NCBI RefSeq assembly: GCF_036014215.1
Contig: NZ_CP107921.1
Coordinates: forward strand, 1,411,501-1,475,500
Origin: Streptomyces sp. NBC_00440
Lineage (GTDB): Bacteria; Actinomycetota; Actinomycetes; Streptomycetales; Streptomycetaceae
Direction: 5' to 3'
DNA: 64,000 nucleotides
A model generated the notes under the pieces. The model was not told where the DNA came from and made no database searches. It was given only the letters and a program-made list of their open reading frames with translations. The position numbers and the translations under genes were made by a program. Below, one piece after another: positions 43,054 through 53,205 of this stretch. The stretch's first letter is position 1; each line of letters starts with the position of its first letter.

Positions 43054-44207
43054 CGGGCGAGCACCTCCCTGGCGAGCTGACGGTAGGCGGCCGCGCCGAC
43101 CGAGTTGGAGGCGTACGTGGTGATGGGCTCACCGGCGACCGTGGTCTCCGGGAAGCGCACGGTCCGGCCGATGACTGTGTGATACACGTGGTTGTCGAAG
43201 GCTTCGACGACACGCGCGAGCACCTCGCGGCTGTGCACCGTACGGGAGTCGTACATCGTGGCCAGGATCCCGTCGAGCTCCAGGTCGGGGTTGAGCCGCT
43301 CCTGGACCTTCTCGATGGTCTCGGTCAGCAGGGCCACCCCGCGCAGCGCGAAGAACTCGCACTCCAGCGGCACGATGACCTTGTGCGCGGCCGTCAGCGC
43401 GTTCACGGTCAGCAGACCGAGCGACGGCTGGCAGTCGATCACGATGTAGTCGTAGTCCTGCATCAGCGGCTTGAGCGCGCGCTGGAGCGTGGACTCCCGG
43501 GCCACCTCGCTGACGAGCTGCACTTCGGCGGCCGACAGGTCGATATTGCTGGGCAGCAGGTCCATGTTGGGCACTGCGGTCTTGAGCAGGACCTCGTCCG
43601 CCGCCATGCCCCGCTCCATGAGCAGGTTGTAGACGGTGAGGTCGAGCTCCATCGGGTTCACACCGAGACCGACGGAGAGCGCGCCCTGCGGGTCGAAGTC
43701 GACCAGCAGCACCCGCCGTCCGTACTCCGCGAGGGCGGCGCCCAGGTTGATGGTCGACGTGGTCTTGCCCACGCCGCCCTTCTGGTTGCACATCGCGATG
43801 ATCTTGGCGGGACCGTGATCGGTCAGCGGTCCTGGAATCGGGAAGTACGGCAGCGGCCGTCCGGTCGGGCCGATCCGCTCGCGGCGCTGGCGGGCAGCGT
43901 CCGGGGCGAGCGTGGCCGCGTACTCCGGGTCGGGCTCGTACTCGGCGTCGGGGTCGTAGAAGTGACCCTCGGGGACCTCGTTGTAGACGGCGAGATGGGT
44001 GGTCGTATCGCCACTCCGGTCGCCGGCCCTGGCGTTCACGTGTAGGCCGTCCATACTCTGGTGGGCTGTCGTCATGTGCGGGTGGGTCTGGTGGCTCGCG
44101 GAGGCGCGGACAGCGACGGAGCCGACAGCCTCGCGCCCCGCAGGGCCGTGGCCCCGAGCAGGCGTTCCTGATCGACCACCCCCGGGAGTAAATGTCGACT
44201 CATTCAC
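43038..44207 (-). CDS. ParA-family ATPase, orphan copy
   Basis: 389 residues. After a ~130-residue low-complexity extension comes the ParA/Soj fold: CNQKGGVGKTTSTINLGAALAEYG (deviant Walker A with signature Lys), LLVDFDPQGALSVGLGVNP, VIDCQPSLGLLTVNALTAAHKVIVPLECEFFALRG. It sits before scpA as in mycobacteria (Rv1708 position) and is not the oriC ParA with ParB. It may position protein or DNA cargo with the RHH protein. GTG 44207 has AAGGAGGT 10 nt upstream; the ATG at 44203 is out of frame. Confidence 0.9.
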   Translation of the reverse strand: MNESTFTPGGGRSGTPARGHGPAGREAVGSVAVRASASHQTHPHMTTAHQSMDGLHVNARAGDRSGDTTTHLAVYNEVPEGHFYDPDAEYEPDPEYAATLAPDAARQRRERIGPTGRPLPYFPIPGPLTDHGPAKIIAMCNQKGGVGKTTSTINLGAALAEYGRRVLLVDFDPQGALSVGLGVNPMELDLTVYNLLMERGMAADEVLLKTAVPNMDLLPSNIDLSAAEVQLVSEVARESTLQRALKPLMQDYDYIVIDCQPSLGLLTVNALTAAHKVIVPLECEFFALRGVALLTETIEKVQERLNPDLELDGILATMYDSRTVHSREVLARVVEAFDNHVYHTVIGRTVRFPETTVAGEPITTYASNSVGAAAYRQLAREVLARCHAE

Positions 44208-44535
44208 AAGTCGTCTTACCTCCTTGGACGTGACCAGGAAACTTTATCGATAGGTCAGCGTGGCACCATGCCGACGATGGGCGACTCTATGGCGTGTCAC
44301 CGGTCCGCAGCAACACAATCCGCCGGACCCGGCCCGATGTGTCGGCAACGGAACACCCCGGTGTCAAGGGCGTACAGGGATCACTCGGCGGGTTTCACGG
44401 GTGTACGAAACGGCTAAAGGGTTACGTTCGCGGCGAGTTGAACGAGGGGCGCAAAGGGGGCAGACGCGCAACCGGCCGGACCTCGGCGTGCAAGGTCCGG
44501 CCGGTTGCGTGAGATTGACGACGCGTGTTGACGGG
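44208..44535. other. Intergenic region between ald and parA-like gene
   Basis: A 328-bp gap holding the parA-like promoter and the ald terminator, both on the minus strand. AT-rich patches lie near 44230-44260 and 44405-44425. No gene was recognised. Confidence 0.45.
44467..44509 (-). terminator. Terminator of ald
   Basis: A perfect 16-bp GC-rich stem pairs 44467-44482 with 44494-44509 across an 11-nt loop, 26 bp after the ald stop. Confidence 0.8.
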
Positions 44536-45660
44536 TCAGCCGAGCAAGGTGCTCAGTTCGACGTGCGGAAGACCGAGGTCCTCGGCGACCGAGCGGTAAA
44601 CGACCTGCCCGTCATGCGTGTTGAGACCCAGCGCGAGCGCGGGGTCGCGGCGCAGCGCGTCCTCCCAGCCCCGGTTCGCGAGCTCCACGATGTACGGGAG
44701 CGTGGCGTTGGTGAGGGCGTAGGTCGACGTACGCGGCACTGCGCCCGGCATATTCGCCACGCAGTAGAACACCGAGTTGTGGACCTGGAAGGTCGGCTCG
44801 GCGTGCGTGGTCGGACGCGAGTCCTCGAAGCAGCCGCCCTGATCAATCGCAATGTCGACAAGTACACTTCCGGGCTTCATCTTGGCGACGAGCGCGTTGG
44901 TGACGAGCTTCGGCGCCTTGGCACCGGGGATGAGCACGGCGCCGATGACGAGGTCCGCGGCGACGACCGCCTTCTCCAGCTCGAACGCGTTCGAGACGAT
45001 CGTCTGCACCTTGGTGCCGAAGATCCGGTCCGCCTCGCGGAGCTTGTTGATGTCCTTGTCCAGCAGCGTGACGTGGAAGCCCATGCCGATGGCGATCTGC
45101 GTGGCGTTCCAGCCGGAGACGCCGCCGCCGATGACGACCGCCTCGCCCGCCGCCGTACCGGGCACACCGCCGGGCAGCACACCGCGGCCGCCCGCCGAGC
45201 GCATCAGGTGGTACGCGCCGACCTGCGGGGCGAGCCGGCCGGCCACCTCCGACATCGGGGCGAGCAGCGGCAGCTGGCGGTTCGCGGTCTCGACCGTCTC
45301 GTACGCGATGGCCGTGGTGCCGGACTCCAGCAGGGCGTCCGTGCACGCGCGGGAAGCGGCGAGGTGCAGGTAGGTGAAGAGCGTCTGGTCCTTGCGGAGG
45401 CGGTGGTACTCCTCGGCGATGGGCTCCTTGACCTTGAGCAGCAGGTCAGCGGCGGCCCACACCTCGTCGGCCGTGGGGAGGATGCGCGCGCCTGCGGCCA
45501 CGTACTCCTCATCGGTGATCGCGGAGCCGACGCCCGCACTCTGCTCGATGACGACCTGGTGTCCATGGCGCACCAGCTCGTGCACGCCTGCCGGGGTGAT
45601 GGCCACCCGGAACTCGTTGTTCTTGACCTCGCGGGGGATGCCGACCAGCACGTCGATCAC
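44536..45660 (-). CDS. ald: Alanine dehydrogenase
   Basis: 374 residues, matching the ~371 of the family. The N-terminal substrate domain is VGIPREVKNNEFRVAITPAGV, with EYVAAGA and KVKEPIAEEY (catalytic Lys region). The NAD site is VVIGGGVSGWNATQIAIGMG near 172. It reversibly deaminates L-alanine to pyruvate and ammonia. GTG 45660 has AAGGACC 4-5 nt upstream; the frame extends further but without similarity. Upstream carries TATATG as a possible -10. It is monocistronic, with its own terminator. Confidence 0.95.
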   Translation of the reverse strand: MIDVLVGIPREVKNNEFRVAITPAGVHELVRHGHQVVIEQSAGVGSAITDEEYVAAGARILPTADEVWAAADLLLKVKEPIAEEYHRLRKDQTLFTYLHLAASRACTDALLESGTTAIAYETVETANRQLPLLAPMSEVAGRLAPQVGAYHLMRSAGGRGVLPGGVPGTAAGEAVVIGGGVSGWNATQIAIGMGFHVTLLDKDINKLREADRIFGTKVQTIVSNAFELEKAVVAADLVIGAVLIPGAKAPKLVTNALVAKMKPGSVLVDIAIDQGGCFEDSRPTTHAEPTFQVHNSVFYCVANMPGAVPRTSTYALTNATLPYIVELANRGWEDALRRDPALALGLNTHDGQVVYRSVAEDLGLPHVELSTLLG

Positions 45661-45840
45661 GGTCCTTGAATCTGGGGGGTGATGTTCTGGAGATGACGCA
45701 TATATCCGGCAATGCACAGCAGAGCTGAGGCATCCCGGATGGACGCGATGAAAACCAGTGTTAATGAAGGACTTCGCGCTGTCTAGCCTTCCAAAGCAAT
45801 AATCTTCAGTCGAGCCACCACGGATTTCGTAGGCAAATCT

Positions 45841-47838
45841 CTAATCGGCCAGCAATCTCTCAGCCGAACCGCGGTGGAGCTGGGCCGCCGCCGAGTCGCC
45901 CAGCCGCTCCAGGGTGTCGGCCAGCCGCAGGTGCAGCGCCGCCTGAAGCCGCACGTCATCGGCGCGCCGGGCCCACTCCACCGCCTCCGTGCAGGTGCGG
46001 AGCGACTCGTCGGGGCGCCCCGCGTACTCCTGCACCCGGGCCACCTCGCTGAGCGCCCGCGCCTGGGCCGGCAGGTCCCCCGCCCTGCGGTACCCGGCCA
46101 CGGCTGCCCGCCAGCTGCGCAGCGCGTCGGTGTAGTGGCCCGCATAGGTGTGCACGGTGCCGAGCCGTCCGTGGAGCCGGGACTCGTCCGCCAGTTCCCC
46201 CCGCGCCTGCCGCTGGGAGAGCGCTCGCCCGTACCAGTCGCAGGCCCGCTGCCAGTCCCCCAGCTCCTGGTAGGCGCCGCCGACGGATTCCGTCGCCCGG
46301 CCGGTCGCGTACGGGTCGTTCGCCGCGCGTCCGGCGTCCAGCGCGGCCCGGTAGCGGTCCAGGGCCTCGCGGGTGCGGCCGGTCCGCGCGTCGAGATCGG
46401 CGAGGTTCAGCAGCGCCGCCGCCTGCTCCCGGTGCAGCCCGCGCCGCTCGGCGACGCCCAGCACCAGCTGGTGGAGGCCGTACAGCTCGGCGGCGGCGGC
46501 CTCGGCACCGCGGTGCGCGGTCAGGGCCCTTACGAACGCGGCGACCAGCCGTCTGGCCAGCGTGTCCAGCTCGCCGTCCGCGACCGCCAGCCGTGCGCTC
46601 GCGAGCAGCGCGGGCTCCCGCAGCCGGAGCCACTCGGCGGCGGCCGGGGCGTTCGCGAAGCGCAGCGTGCGGGGCAGCCCGGCCAGTTTCCTGCGGGACG
46701 GCGAGCCGTCCGGGTCGGTGACCGCCCGGCAGGACTGGAGCAGCCGCACGGTCCGCTCCAGCAGCCGCGCCCTGGCCAGCTGCACCTCGGCGGGCCGGTC
46801 CTGGGCCTCCATCAGTGCGCGGAGCAGCGGGGCGAGGCAGCCCGGCACCTCGAACTGCCCCTCCGAACAGGCGCGCAGCAGGCCCAGCCCGGCGAAGTCC
46901 TCCAGGGTGGACCGGGCGGCGGACACCGAGCAGCCGGCCAGCGCTGACGCCGTGTGCGCGTCGGCCAGTCCGGCGGGGGCGAGGGCCAGCAGCCGCAGTA
47001 TCCGGGCGGCCGGCTGCGGGAGGGAGCCGTACACGAACCGGAAGGCGCGGGCCAGCGGGCGGGCGGCCGCGGGCCCGTCATCCGCGTCGGGCAGGTTCCG
47101 GAACTGCTGGGCGACGTCCGCGACCGACAGCTTGGGCCTGGCGGCGAGCCAGCCGCCGAGCAGCACCAGTGCCGCGGGCTGCCCGCCGCACTCCTCGGAC
47201 AGCGCCTCGGCGGTCCGCGGGTCCACGGTGACGCGGACCGCGCCGGTGAAATCTCCCAGCAGTCCGACGGCGGACCCGGTGTCCAGACCGCCGAGCGTGC
47301 AGGGCCTGACATCGGGGATACCGGTCAGCGGGCCGGTGGAGACGGCCACGACCAGGGAGTCCGAGATGTCGGGAAGGAAAGGATCGACCTGTCCGGCGTC
47401 GGCCGCGTCGTCCAGGACGAGCAGGACCCGGCGCCCGGCCAGTGCCTCGCGGACCAGTCCGGTGAGGTCGTCGTCGGCGGCGCCCGCGGGAGCGGGGACG
47501 CCGAGCGCGCCGAGCAGCCGGCGTGCGGTGTCCCCGTCGGGCACCCGGTCGCCGCCGGGTGTGGTGAGCCGGGCGCTCAGCACCCCGTCCGGGTAGTCGG
47601 CGGTGAGCTGTCCGGCCAGTTCGGCGGCGAGTGCGCTCCGCCCCGACCCCGGCTTTCCCGCGATGAGCAGCACCCGGGGGCGGGCGCCCTTGCGGCCGGC
47701 CATGGTGTCCAGACCTGCCCGCTCGATGTCGGCGCGCAGCGCCTTCAACTCCCGCTGCCTGCCGAAGAAGTGACCGGTCGTCCGGTCGGCGTCCGATGTC
47801 GTGACCCGGTCGACCGCGTCCACCGCCTGATCCGTCAC
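45841..47838 (-). CDS. NB-ARC/TPR STAND-type ATPase-like protein
   Basis: 665 residues. An NB-ARC-like nucleotide domain starts after FFGRQRELKALRADIERAG. Walker A reads GKPGSGRS near 61-68, with Arg in place of the catalytic Lys; Walker B is VLLVLDDAAD. A winged-helix-like part follows, then TPRs from about 475 to the end (DRYRAALDAGRAANDPYATG, DWYGRALSQRQARGE). It may bind but hardly hydrolyse ATP. A signalling or scaffold role is inferred. It lies between the Nudix gene and ald, where mycobacteria carry xerD. Confidence 0.78.
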   Translation of the reverse strand: MTDQAVDAVDRVTTSDADRTTGHFFGRQRELKALRADIERAGLDTMAGRKGARPRVLLIAGKPGSGRSALAAELAGQLTADYPDGVLSARLTTPGGDRVPDGDTARRLLGALGVPAPAGAADDDLTGLVREALAGRRVLLVLDDAADAGQVDPFLPDISDSLVVAVSTGPLTGIPDVRPCTLGGLDTGSAVGLLGDFTGAVRVTVDPRTAEALSEECGGQPAALVLLGGWLAARPKLSVADVAQQFRNLPDADDGPAAARPLARAFRFVYGSLPQPAARILRLLALAPAGLADAHTASALAGCSVSAARSTLEDFAGLGLLRACSEGQFEVPGCLAPLLRALMEAQDRPAEVQLARARLLERTVRLLQSCRAVTDPDGSPSRRKLAGLPRTLRFANAPAAAEWLRLREPALLASARLAVADGELDTLARRLVAAFVRALTAHRGAEAAAAELYGLHQLVLGVAERRGLHREQAAALLNLADLDARTGRTREALDRYRAALDAGRAANDPYATGRATESVGGAYQELGDWQRACDWYGRALSQRQARGELADESRLHGRLGTVHTYAGHYTDALRSWRAAVAGYRRAGDLPAQARALSEVARVQEYAGRPDESLRTCTEAVEWARRADDVRLQAALHLRLADTLERLGDSAAAQLHRGSAERLLAD

Positions 47839-48048
47839 GGGCTCGCTCCGTCCGCCTGCGCACCGGCCCGCCGGGGGCCCGGACGGGACGGTGCCGAGCG
47901 TAGTTCACGTATTCAGACGAACCAGGTGGGGCGGGGCGGGCACAGTAGGCATGTCCCTCAATCGGATCAGCAGATCATCAGATCGAAAGCCGAAAAGAGG
48001 GGCCGAAAAGAGGGGGCCGGAAAGTGCCGGTGGCCGGGCGGTGCCGTT

Positions 48049-48675
48049 CTACGCCTCGAAGGGCCGGGCGGGCCAGGGGGCGTCGGCCGGGCGCAGTGCG
48101 TCCAGGCCGTCGCCGTTGAGGGCGGCGGTGAGCGCCAGGGCCCCCACGACCAGGCAGGTGTTGTGCAGCTCTCCGGCGAGCGCGCCCCGGACGAGCTCCG
48201 CGGGGTCGACCCGGGCGTGCTCCATGTCCGCCTCCTCCTCGGAGACCTCGAAGCGCGCGCCCTCGGCCTCGGAGACCTCACGGGCGAGGAAGATCCGTAC
48301 GGCTTCGTCGCAGCCGCCCGGCGTCGGGTACACATCGGCGAGCACCCGCCAGTTCTCGGCCTTGACGTGCGCCTCTTCGTACAGCTCGCGCTGCGCGGCG
48401 TGCAGCGGGTTCTCGCCGGGGATGTCGAGCAGTCCCGCCGGGATCTCCCAGAGCTTCTGCCGTACGGGGTGGCGGTACTGGCGCAGGACGATGACCTTGT
48501 CCTCGTCATCGAGTGCGAGGACGGCCACCGAGCCGGGGTGGACCTGGTAGTCGCGGTGCACGACGGTCCCGTCGGGCATCACGACGTCGTCGGTGCGGAC
48601 GCTGGTCTTGTTCCCGGTGAAGGGGGTGGTGGTCGCGGTGACCTGCCACTCCTCTGCGGTGTCCCTGATGGCCAT
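48049..48675 (-). CDS. Nudix hydrolase, ADP-ribose pyrophosphatase-like
   Basis: 208 residues. The Nudix box GLLDIPGENPLHAAQRELYEEAHV (about 83-106) is complete, and the preceding YRHPVRQKLWEIPAG matches ADP-ribose pyrophosphatases. A typical proline lies after the box at YPTPGG. It would split ADP-ribose to AMP and ribose-5-phosphate. The position next to pyrG is conserved in actinobacteria (Rv1700). ATG 48675 has GAGAGGA 7-8 nt upstream. A pyrG terminator separates it from pyrG. Confidence 0.93.
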   Translation of the reverse strand: MAIRDTAEEWQVTATTTPFTGNKTSVRTDDVVMPDGTVVHRDYQVHPGSVAVLALDDEDKVIVLRQYRHPVRQKLWEIPAGLLDIPGENPLHAAQRELYEEAHVKAENWRVLADVYPTPGGCDEAVRIFLAREVSEAEGARFEVSEEEADMEHARVDPAELVRGALAGELHNTCLVVGALALTAALNGDGLDALRPADAPWPARPFEA

Positions 48676-48699
48676 GGAAGCGTCCTCTCAAATGCGGAA

Positions 48700-48734
48700 A
48701 CCGGGGCGGGGGCTCATGAGAACCCCGCCCCGGT
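48700..48734 (-). terminator. Terminator of pyrG
   Basis: A perfect 12-bp stem pairs 48700-48711 with 48723-48734 around an 11-nt loop, 25 bp after the pyrG stop in the minus direction. Confidence 0.8.
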
Positions 48735-48759
48735 CAACCGTAACGCCCGTGTCCGCGTG

Positions 48760-50418
<1,659 letters not shown>

Positions 50419-50868
50419 GGCCAAGAGGGGGCTCCCGTGGTCGCGATCTGGAGTGCGTGCCGACACGGGGCCCGGAGAATTCCGGGGGTGCCGTCGCTGC
50501 GGTTCGGGGCGTAATGACCACCGGTCCACGGGCCACCAGGGTATCAGCGACGGCGGGAGACCGCTCCCGGCCACGCACAGCACCCCCTCCGCCACACACA
50601 GCTCAACCTTCACCGGACGGCCGCAATCCGGTCACTCAACACTCACCCGTTCGGACCAGTCAGGGTGCCTGGCAGGTCATGCGGATCACCTGGGTGCGTC
50701 GTATCCTGCTCGGACACTCGCTGCCGAGACGGCCGGAAGCCGGCACCACCCCCGCCCGTTCTCCGGAACTTGCGCCCGCCGGCGCTCGTCAGCGCTTATT
50801 CCAAACAGCCCTTGACTGCAACACAAGCGCCCCGAGGGGCGACGTGGCCGTTCGACTGGAGATTGCAC
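50419..50868. other. Divergent intergenic region, 450 bp
   Basis: It lies between pyrG (minus) and the GH15 gene (plus). TTGACT around 50811 is a fair -35 for GH15 but lacks a clear -10. Open frames here are extensions without similarity. No RNA element was recognised. Confidence 0.45.
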
Positions 50869-52671
50869 GTGGCCGGGCGCATCGAGGATTACGCACTCAT
50901 CGGAGACATGCAGACCGCCGCCCTGGTCTGCCGGGACGGGACGGCCGACTGGCTGTGCCTGCCCCGCTTCGACTCGCACGCCGTCTTTGCCGGACTGCTG
51001 GGGACCGAGGAAAACGGTTTCTGGCGGCTGGGACCCGCGCATGCCCCTTCGGCATGTCCGCCGGTCGCTGACCGGCGCCGCTACCGCGGGGATTCACTGA
51101 TCCTCGAATCGGAGTGGGACACGCCGCGCGGCACCGTCCGTGTGACGGATTTCATGCCGCCGCGTGACGGCGCCCCCCAGCTGATCCGGATCGTGGAAGG
51201 GGTGAGCGGGCGCGTCCCGATGCGCTCCGCACTCCGGATGCGGTTCAGCTACGGGCGGGTGACGCCCTGGGTCCACAAGGTGGACGGGCGCACGGTCGCG
51301 GTCGCTGGGCCCGACTCCGTCTGGCTGGACACCTCGGCCGACACCTACGGCGAGGACCTCACGACGTACTCCGACTTCACCGTCGGACCGGGCGACAGGA
51401 TCGCCTTCACCATCAGCTGGGAGCCCTCGCACAAGGCCCCGCCCGCGCTGCCCGAGCCGGAGAACTCGCTGGTGGCCACCGAGGACTTCTGGCGCGACTG
51501 GGTCGAGCAGTGCACGTACCACGGCCCCTACCGCGAGGCCGTGGTCCGCTCGCTGATCACCCTCAAGGCGCTCACCTACGCGCCGACCGGCGGCATCGTC
51601 GCCGCGCCGACGACCTCACTGCCCGAGGACATCGGCGGCTCCCGCAACTGGGACTACCGCTACACCTGGCTCCGCGACGCGGCGATCACGCTCTCGTCAC
51701 TGCTGCGCACCGGCTACCGCGAGGAGGCCCGCGCCTGGCGCGAGTGGCTGCTGCGGGCCGTCGCGGGCGACCCGGAGAACCTGCAGATCATGTACGGGAT
51801 CGCCGGGGAGCGCGAGCTCGGCGAGGCGGAGCTGGATTGGCTGCCGGGCTACGAGAACTCGGGCCCCGTCCGGGTGGGCAACGGCGCGGCCGGACAGCTC
51901 CAGCTCGATGTGTACGGCGAAGTCACCGAGGCCCTGCACCTCGCCCATATGACGGGCCTTGCCCGCAGCGACTACGCGTCCCTGCTCCAGCTCAAGCTGA
52001 TCCGGTATCTGGAGGACCACTGGGACCAGCCCGACGAGGGCATCTGGGAGGTGCGCGGGCCGCGCCGCCACTTCGTGCACTCCAAGGTGATGGCCTGGGT
52101 CGCCGTCGACCGGACCATCAAGCTGATCGAGTCCGGGGACGCCGACGGGCCCATCGAGCGCTGGCGCGAGCTGCGCGACGACATCCACCGCGATGTCTGC
52201 GAGCGGGGCTACGACAAGGAACGCAACACCTTCACGCAGTCCTACGGCTCGAAGGAGCTGGACGCGTCCCTGCTGCTCATCCCGCAGATGGGGTTCCTGC
52301 CGCCGGACGACAAGCGCGTCATCGGCACCGTCGAGGCCATCCAGCGCGAACTGTCCACACCGGACGGCTTCGTCCTGCGCTACCCGACCACGGGCGGCGC
52401 CGCGGGCGTCGACGGACTGGAGGGCGACGAGGGCGCCTTCCTCGCCTGCTCGTTCTGGCTCGCCGACGACCTGGCGATGATCGGGCGGGTGGACGAGGCG
52501 CGCAAGCTCTTCGAGAAGCTGCTCGGGCTCCGCAACGACCTCGGGCTGCTCGCCGAGGAGTGGGATCCCAGGCTCCAGCGCCAGGTGGGCAACTTCCCGC
52601 AGGCCTTCAGCCATGTGCCGCTGATCGACACCGCGCTGCGGCTCACGGCCTCGGGGGCCTACGGAGGGTGA
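50869..52671 (+). CDS. GH15-family glycoside hydrolase (glucoamylase/trehalase type)
   Basis: 600 residues, no signal peptide. An N-terminal beta-sandwich (about 1-250: YALIGDMQTAALVCRDGTADWLCLPRFDS) precedes an (alpha/alpha)6 barrel starting near SLITLKALTYAPTGGIVAAPTTSLPEDIGGSRNWDYRYTWLRDA. The general acid and base Glu fall in the LPGYENSGPVRVGNGA and EEWDP regions. This intracellular type includes actinobacterial trehalases, so trehalose or short alpha-glucans are likely substrates. GTG 50869 has GGAG 7 nt upstream. Other in-frame starts lie further up but lack similarity. Confidence 0.9.
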   Translation: MAGRIEDYALIGDMQTAALVCRDGTADWLCLPRFDSHAVFAGLLGTEENGFWRLGPAHAPSACPPVADRRRYRGDSLILESEWDTPRGTVRVTDFMPPRDGAPQLIRIVEGVSGRVPMRSALRMRFSYGRVTPWVHKVDGRTVAVAGPDSVWLDTSADTYGEDLTTYSDFTVGPGDRIAFTISWEPSHKAPPALPEPENSLVATEDFWRDWVEQCTYHGPYREAVVRSLITLKALTYAPTGGIVAAPTTSLPEDIGGSRNWDYRYTWLRDAAITLSSLLRTGYREEARAWREWLLRAVAGDPENLQIMYGIAGERELGEAELDWLPGYENSGPVRVGNGAAGQLQLDVYGEVTEALHLAHMTGLARSDYASLLQLKLIRYLEDHWDQPDEGIWEVRGPRRHFVHSKVMAWVAVDRTIKLIESGDADGPIERWRELRDDIHRDVCERGYDKERNTFTQSYGSKELDASLLLIPQMGFLPPDDKRVIGTVEAIQRELSTPDGFVLRYPTTGGAAGVDGLEGDEGAFLACSFWLADDLAMIGRVDEARKLFEKLLGLRNDLGLLAEEWDPRLQRQVGNFPQAFSHVPLIDTALRLTASGAYGG

Positions 52672-53205
52672 CCTGCTGTGGGATCCCGGATCCCGGGTCC
52701 TTTTCCCACCGGCGATGTCCACCGCGTGGCCAATAGGACAGGGGGATGGGATTCCTGCCCCCCGTGAGCAAGTAGTTCCCCTCTTTGTGTACGGGACCGC
52801 CCCGGTCAGCGTCTGCGTGCGCGGCCGGGGCAGGACTCCGGCGTTTGGCGGCCAGTGGGGCCGCCTGGGAAATCGCGGGGTCGGTGATCCGACGGGTACG
52901 GCGGTGGCCGCGCCTTGTGAGCGGCTGCGTGATCCCCCCACGGACTACATGATCTGCGCGGCGTAATTCCCCACCTGGGCCGGGACCGTGACGGGCCGCC
53001 CGACTGCTGAGTGTGGGGCTGGTCCGGTCAGTCAAGGGCGCCTTCGGCGGCGCTCCGCGCACTGGTGGGGTGCCGGTATTCGAGAGTTGCAGTATTCGCC
53101 CGCAGGACGAGCGGCCCCGCACCCGGCCCGGTCACGTCAGCGGTGACAAGGCGTACGGCTCTCGCCGCAACGGGTGTCCCGTCTCGCTGCCGATGAGGGA
53201 GGCGA
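52672..53205. other. Junction region with transposase scar
   Basis: This 534-bp gap follows the GH15 gene. The first part has a GC-rich palindromic stretch near 52680-52700 that may terminate transcription. A short transposase-like fragment lies at its right end and is listed separately. No intact gene is visible; this marks the left edge of the accessory island. Confidence 0.5.
53095..53205 (+). pseudogene. IS5-type transposase fragment
   Basis: The plus-strand translation contains RPRTRPGHVSGDKAYGSRRN, which matches the GDKAYSSRxNR block of IS5-family DDE transposases. Only about 30 residues of similarity remain; upstream and downstream sequence is unrelated. It is a decayed remnant at the boundary with the next gene. 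Confidence 0.6.
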
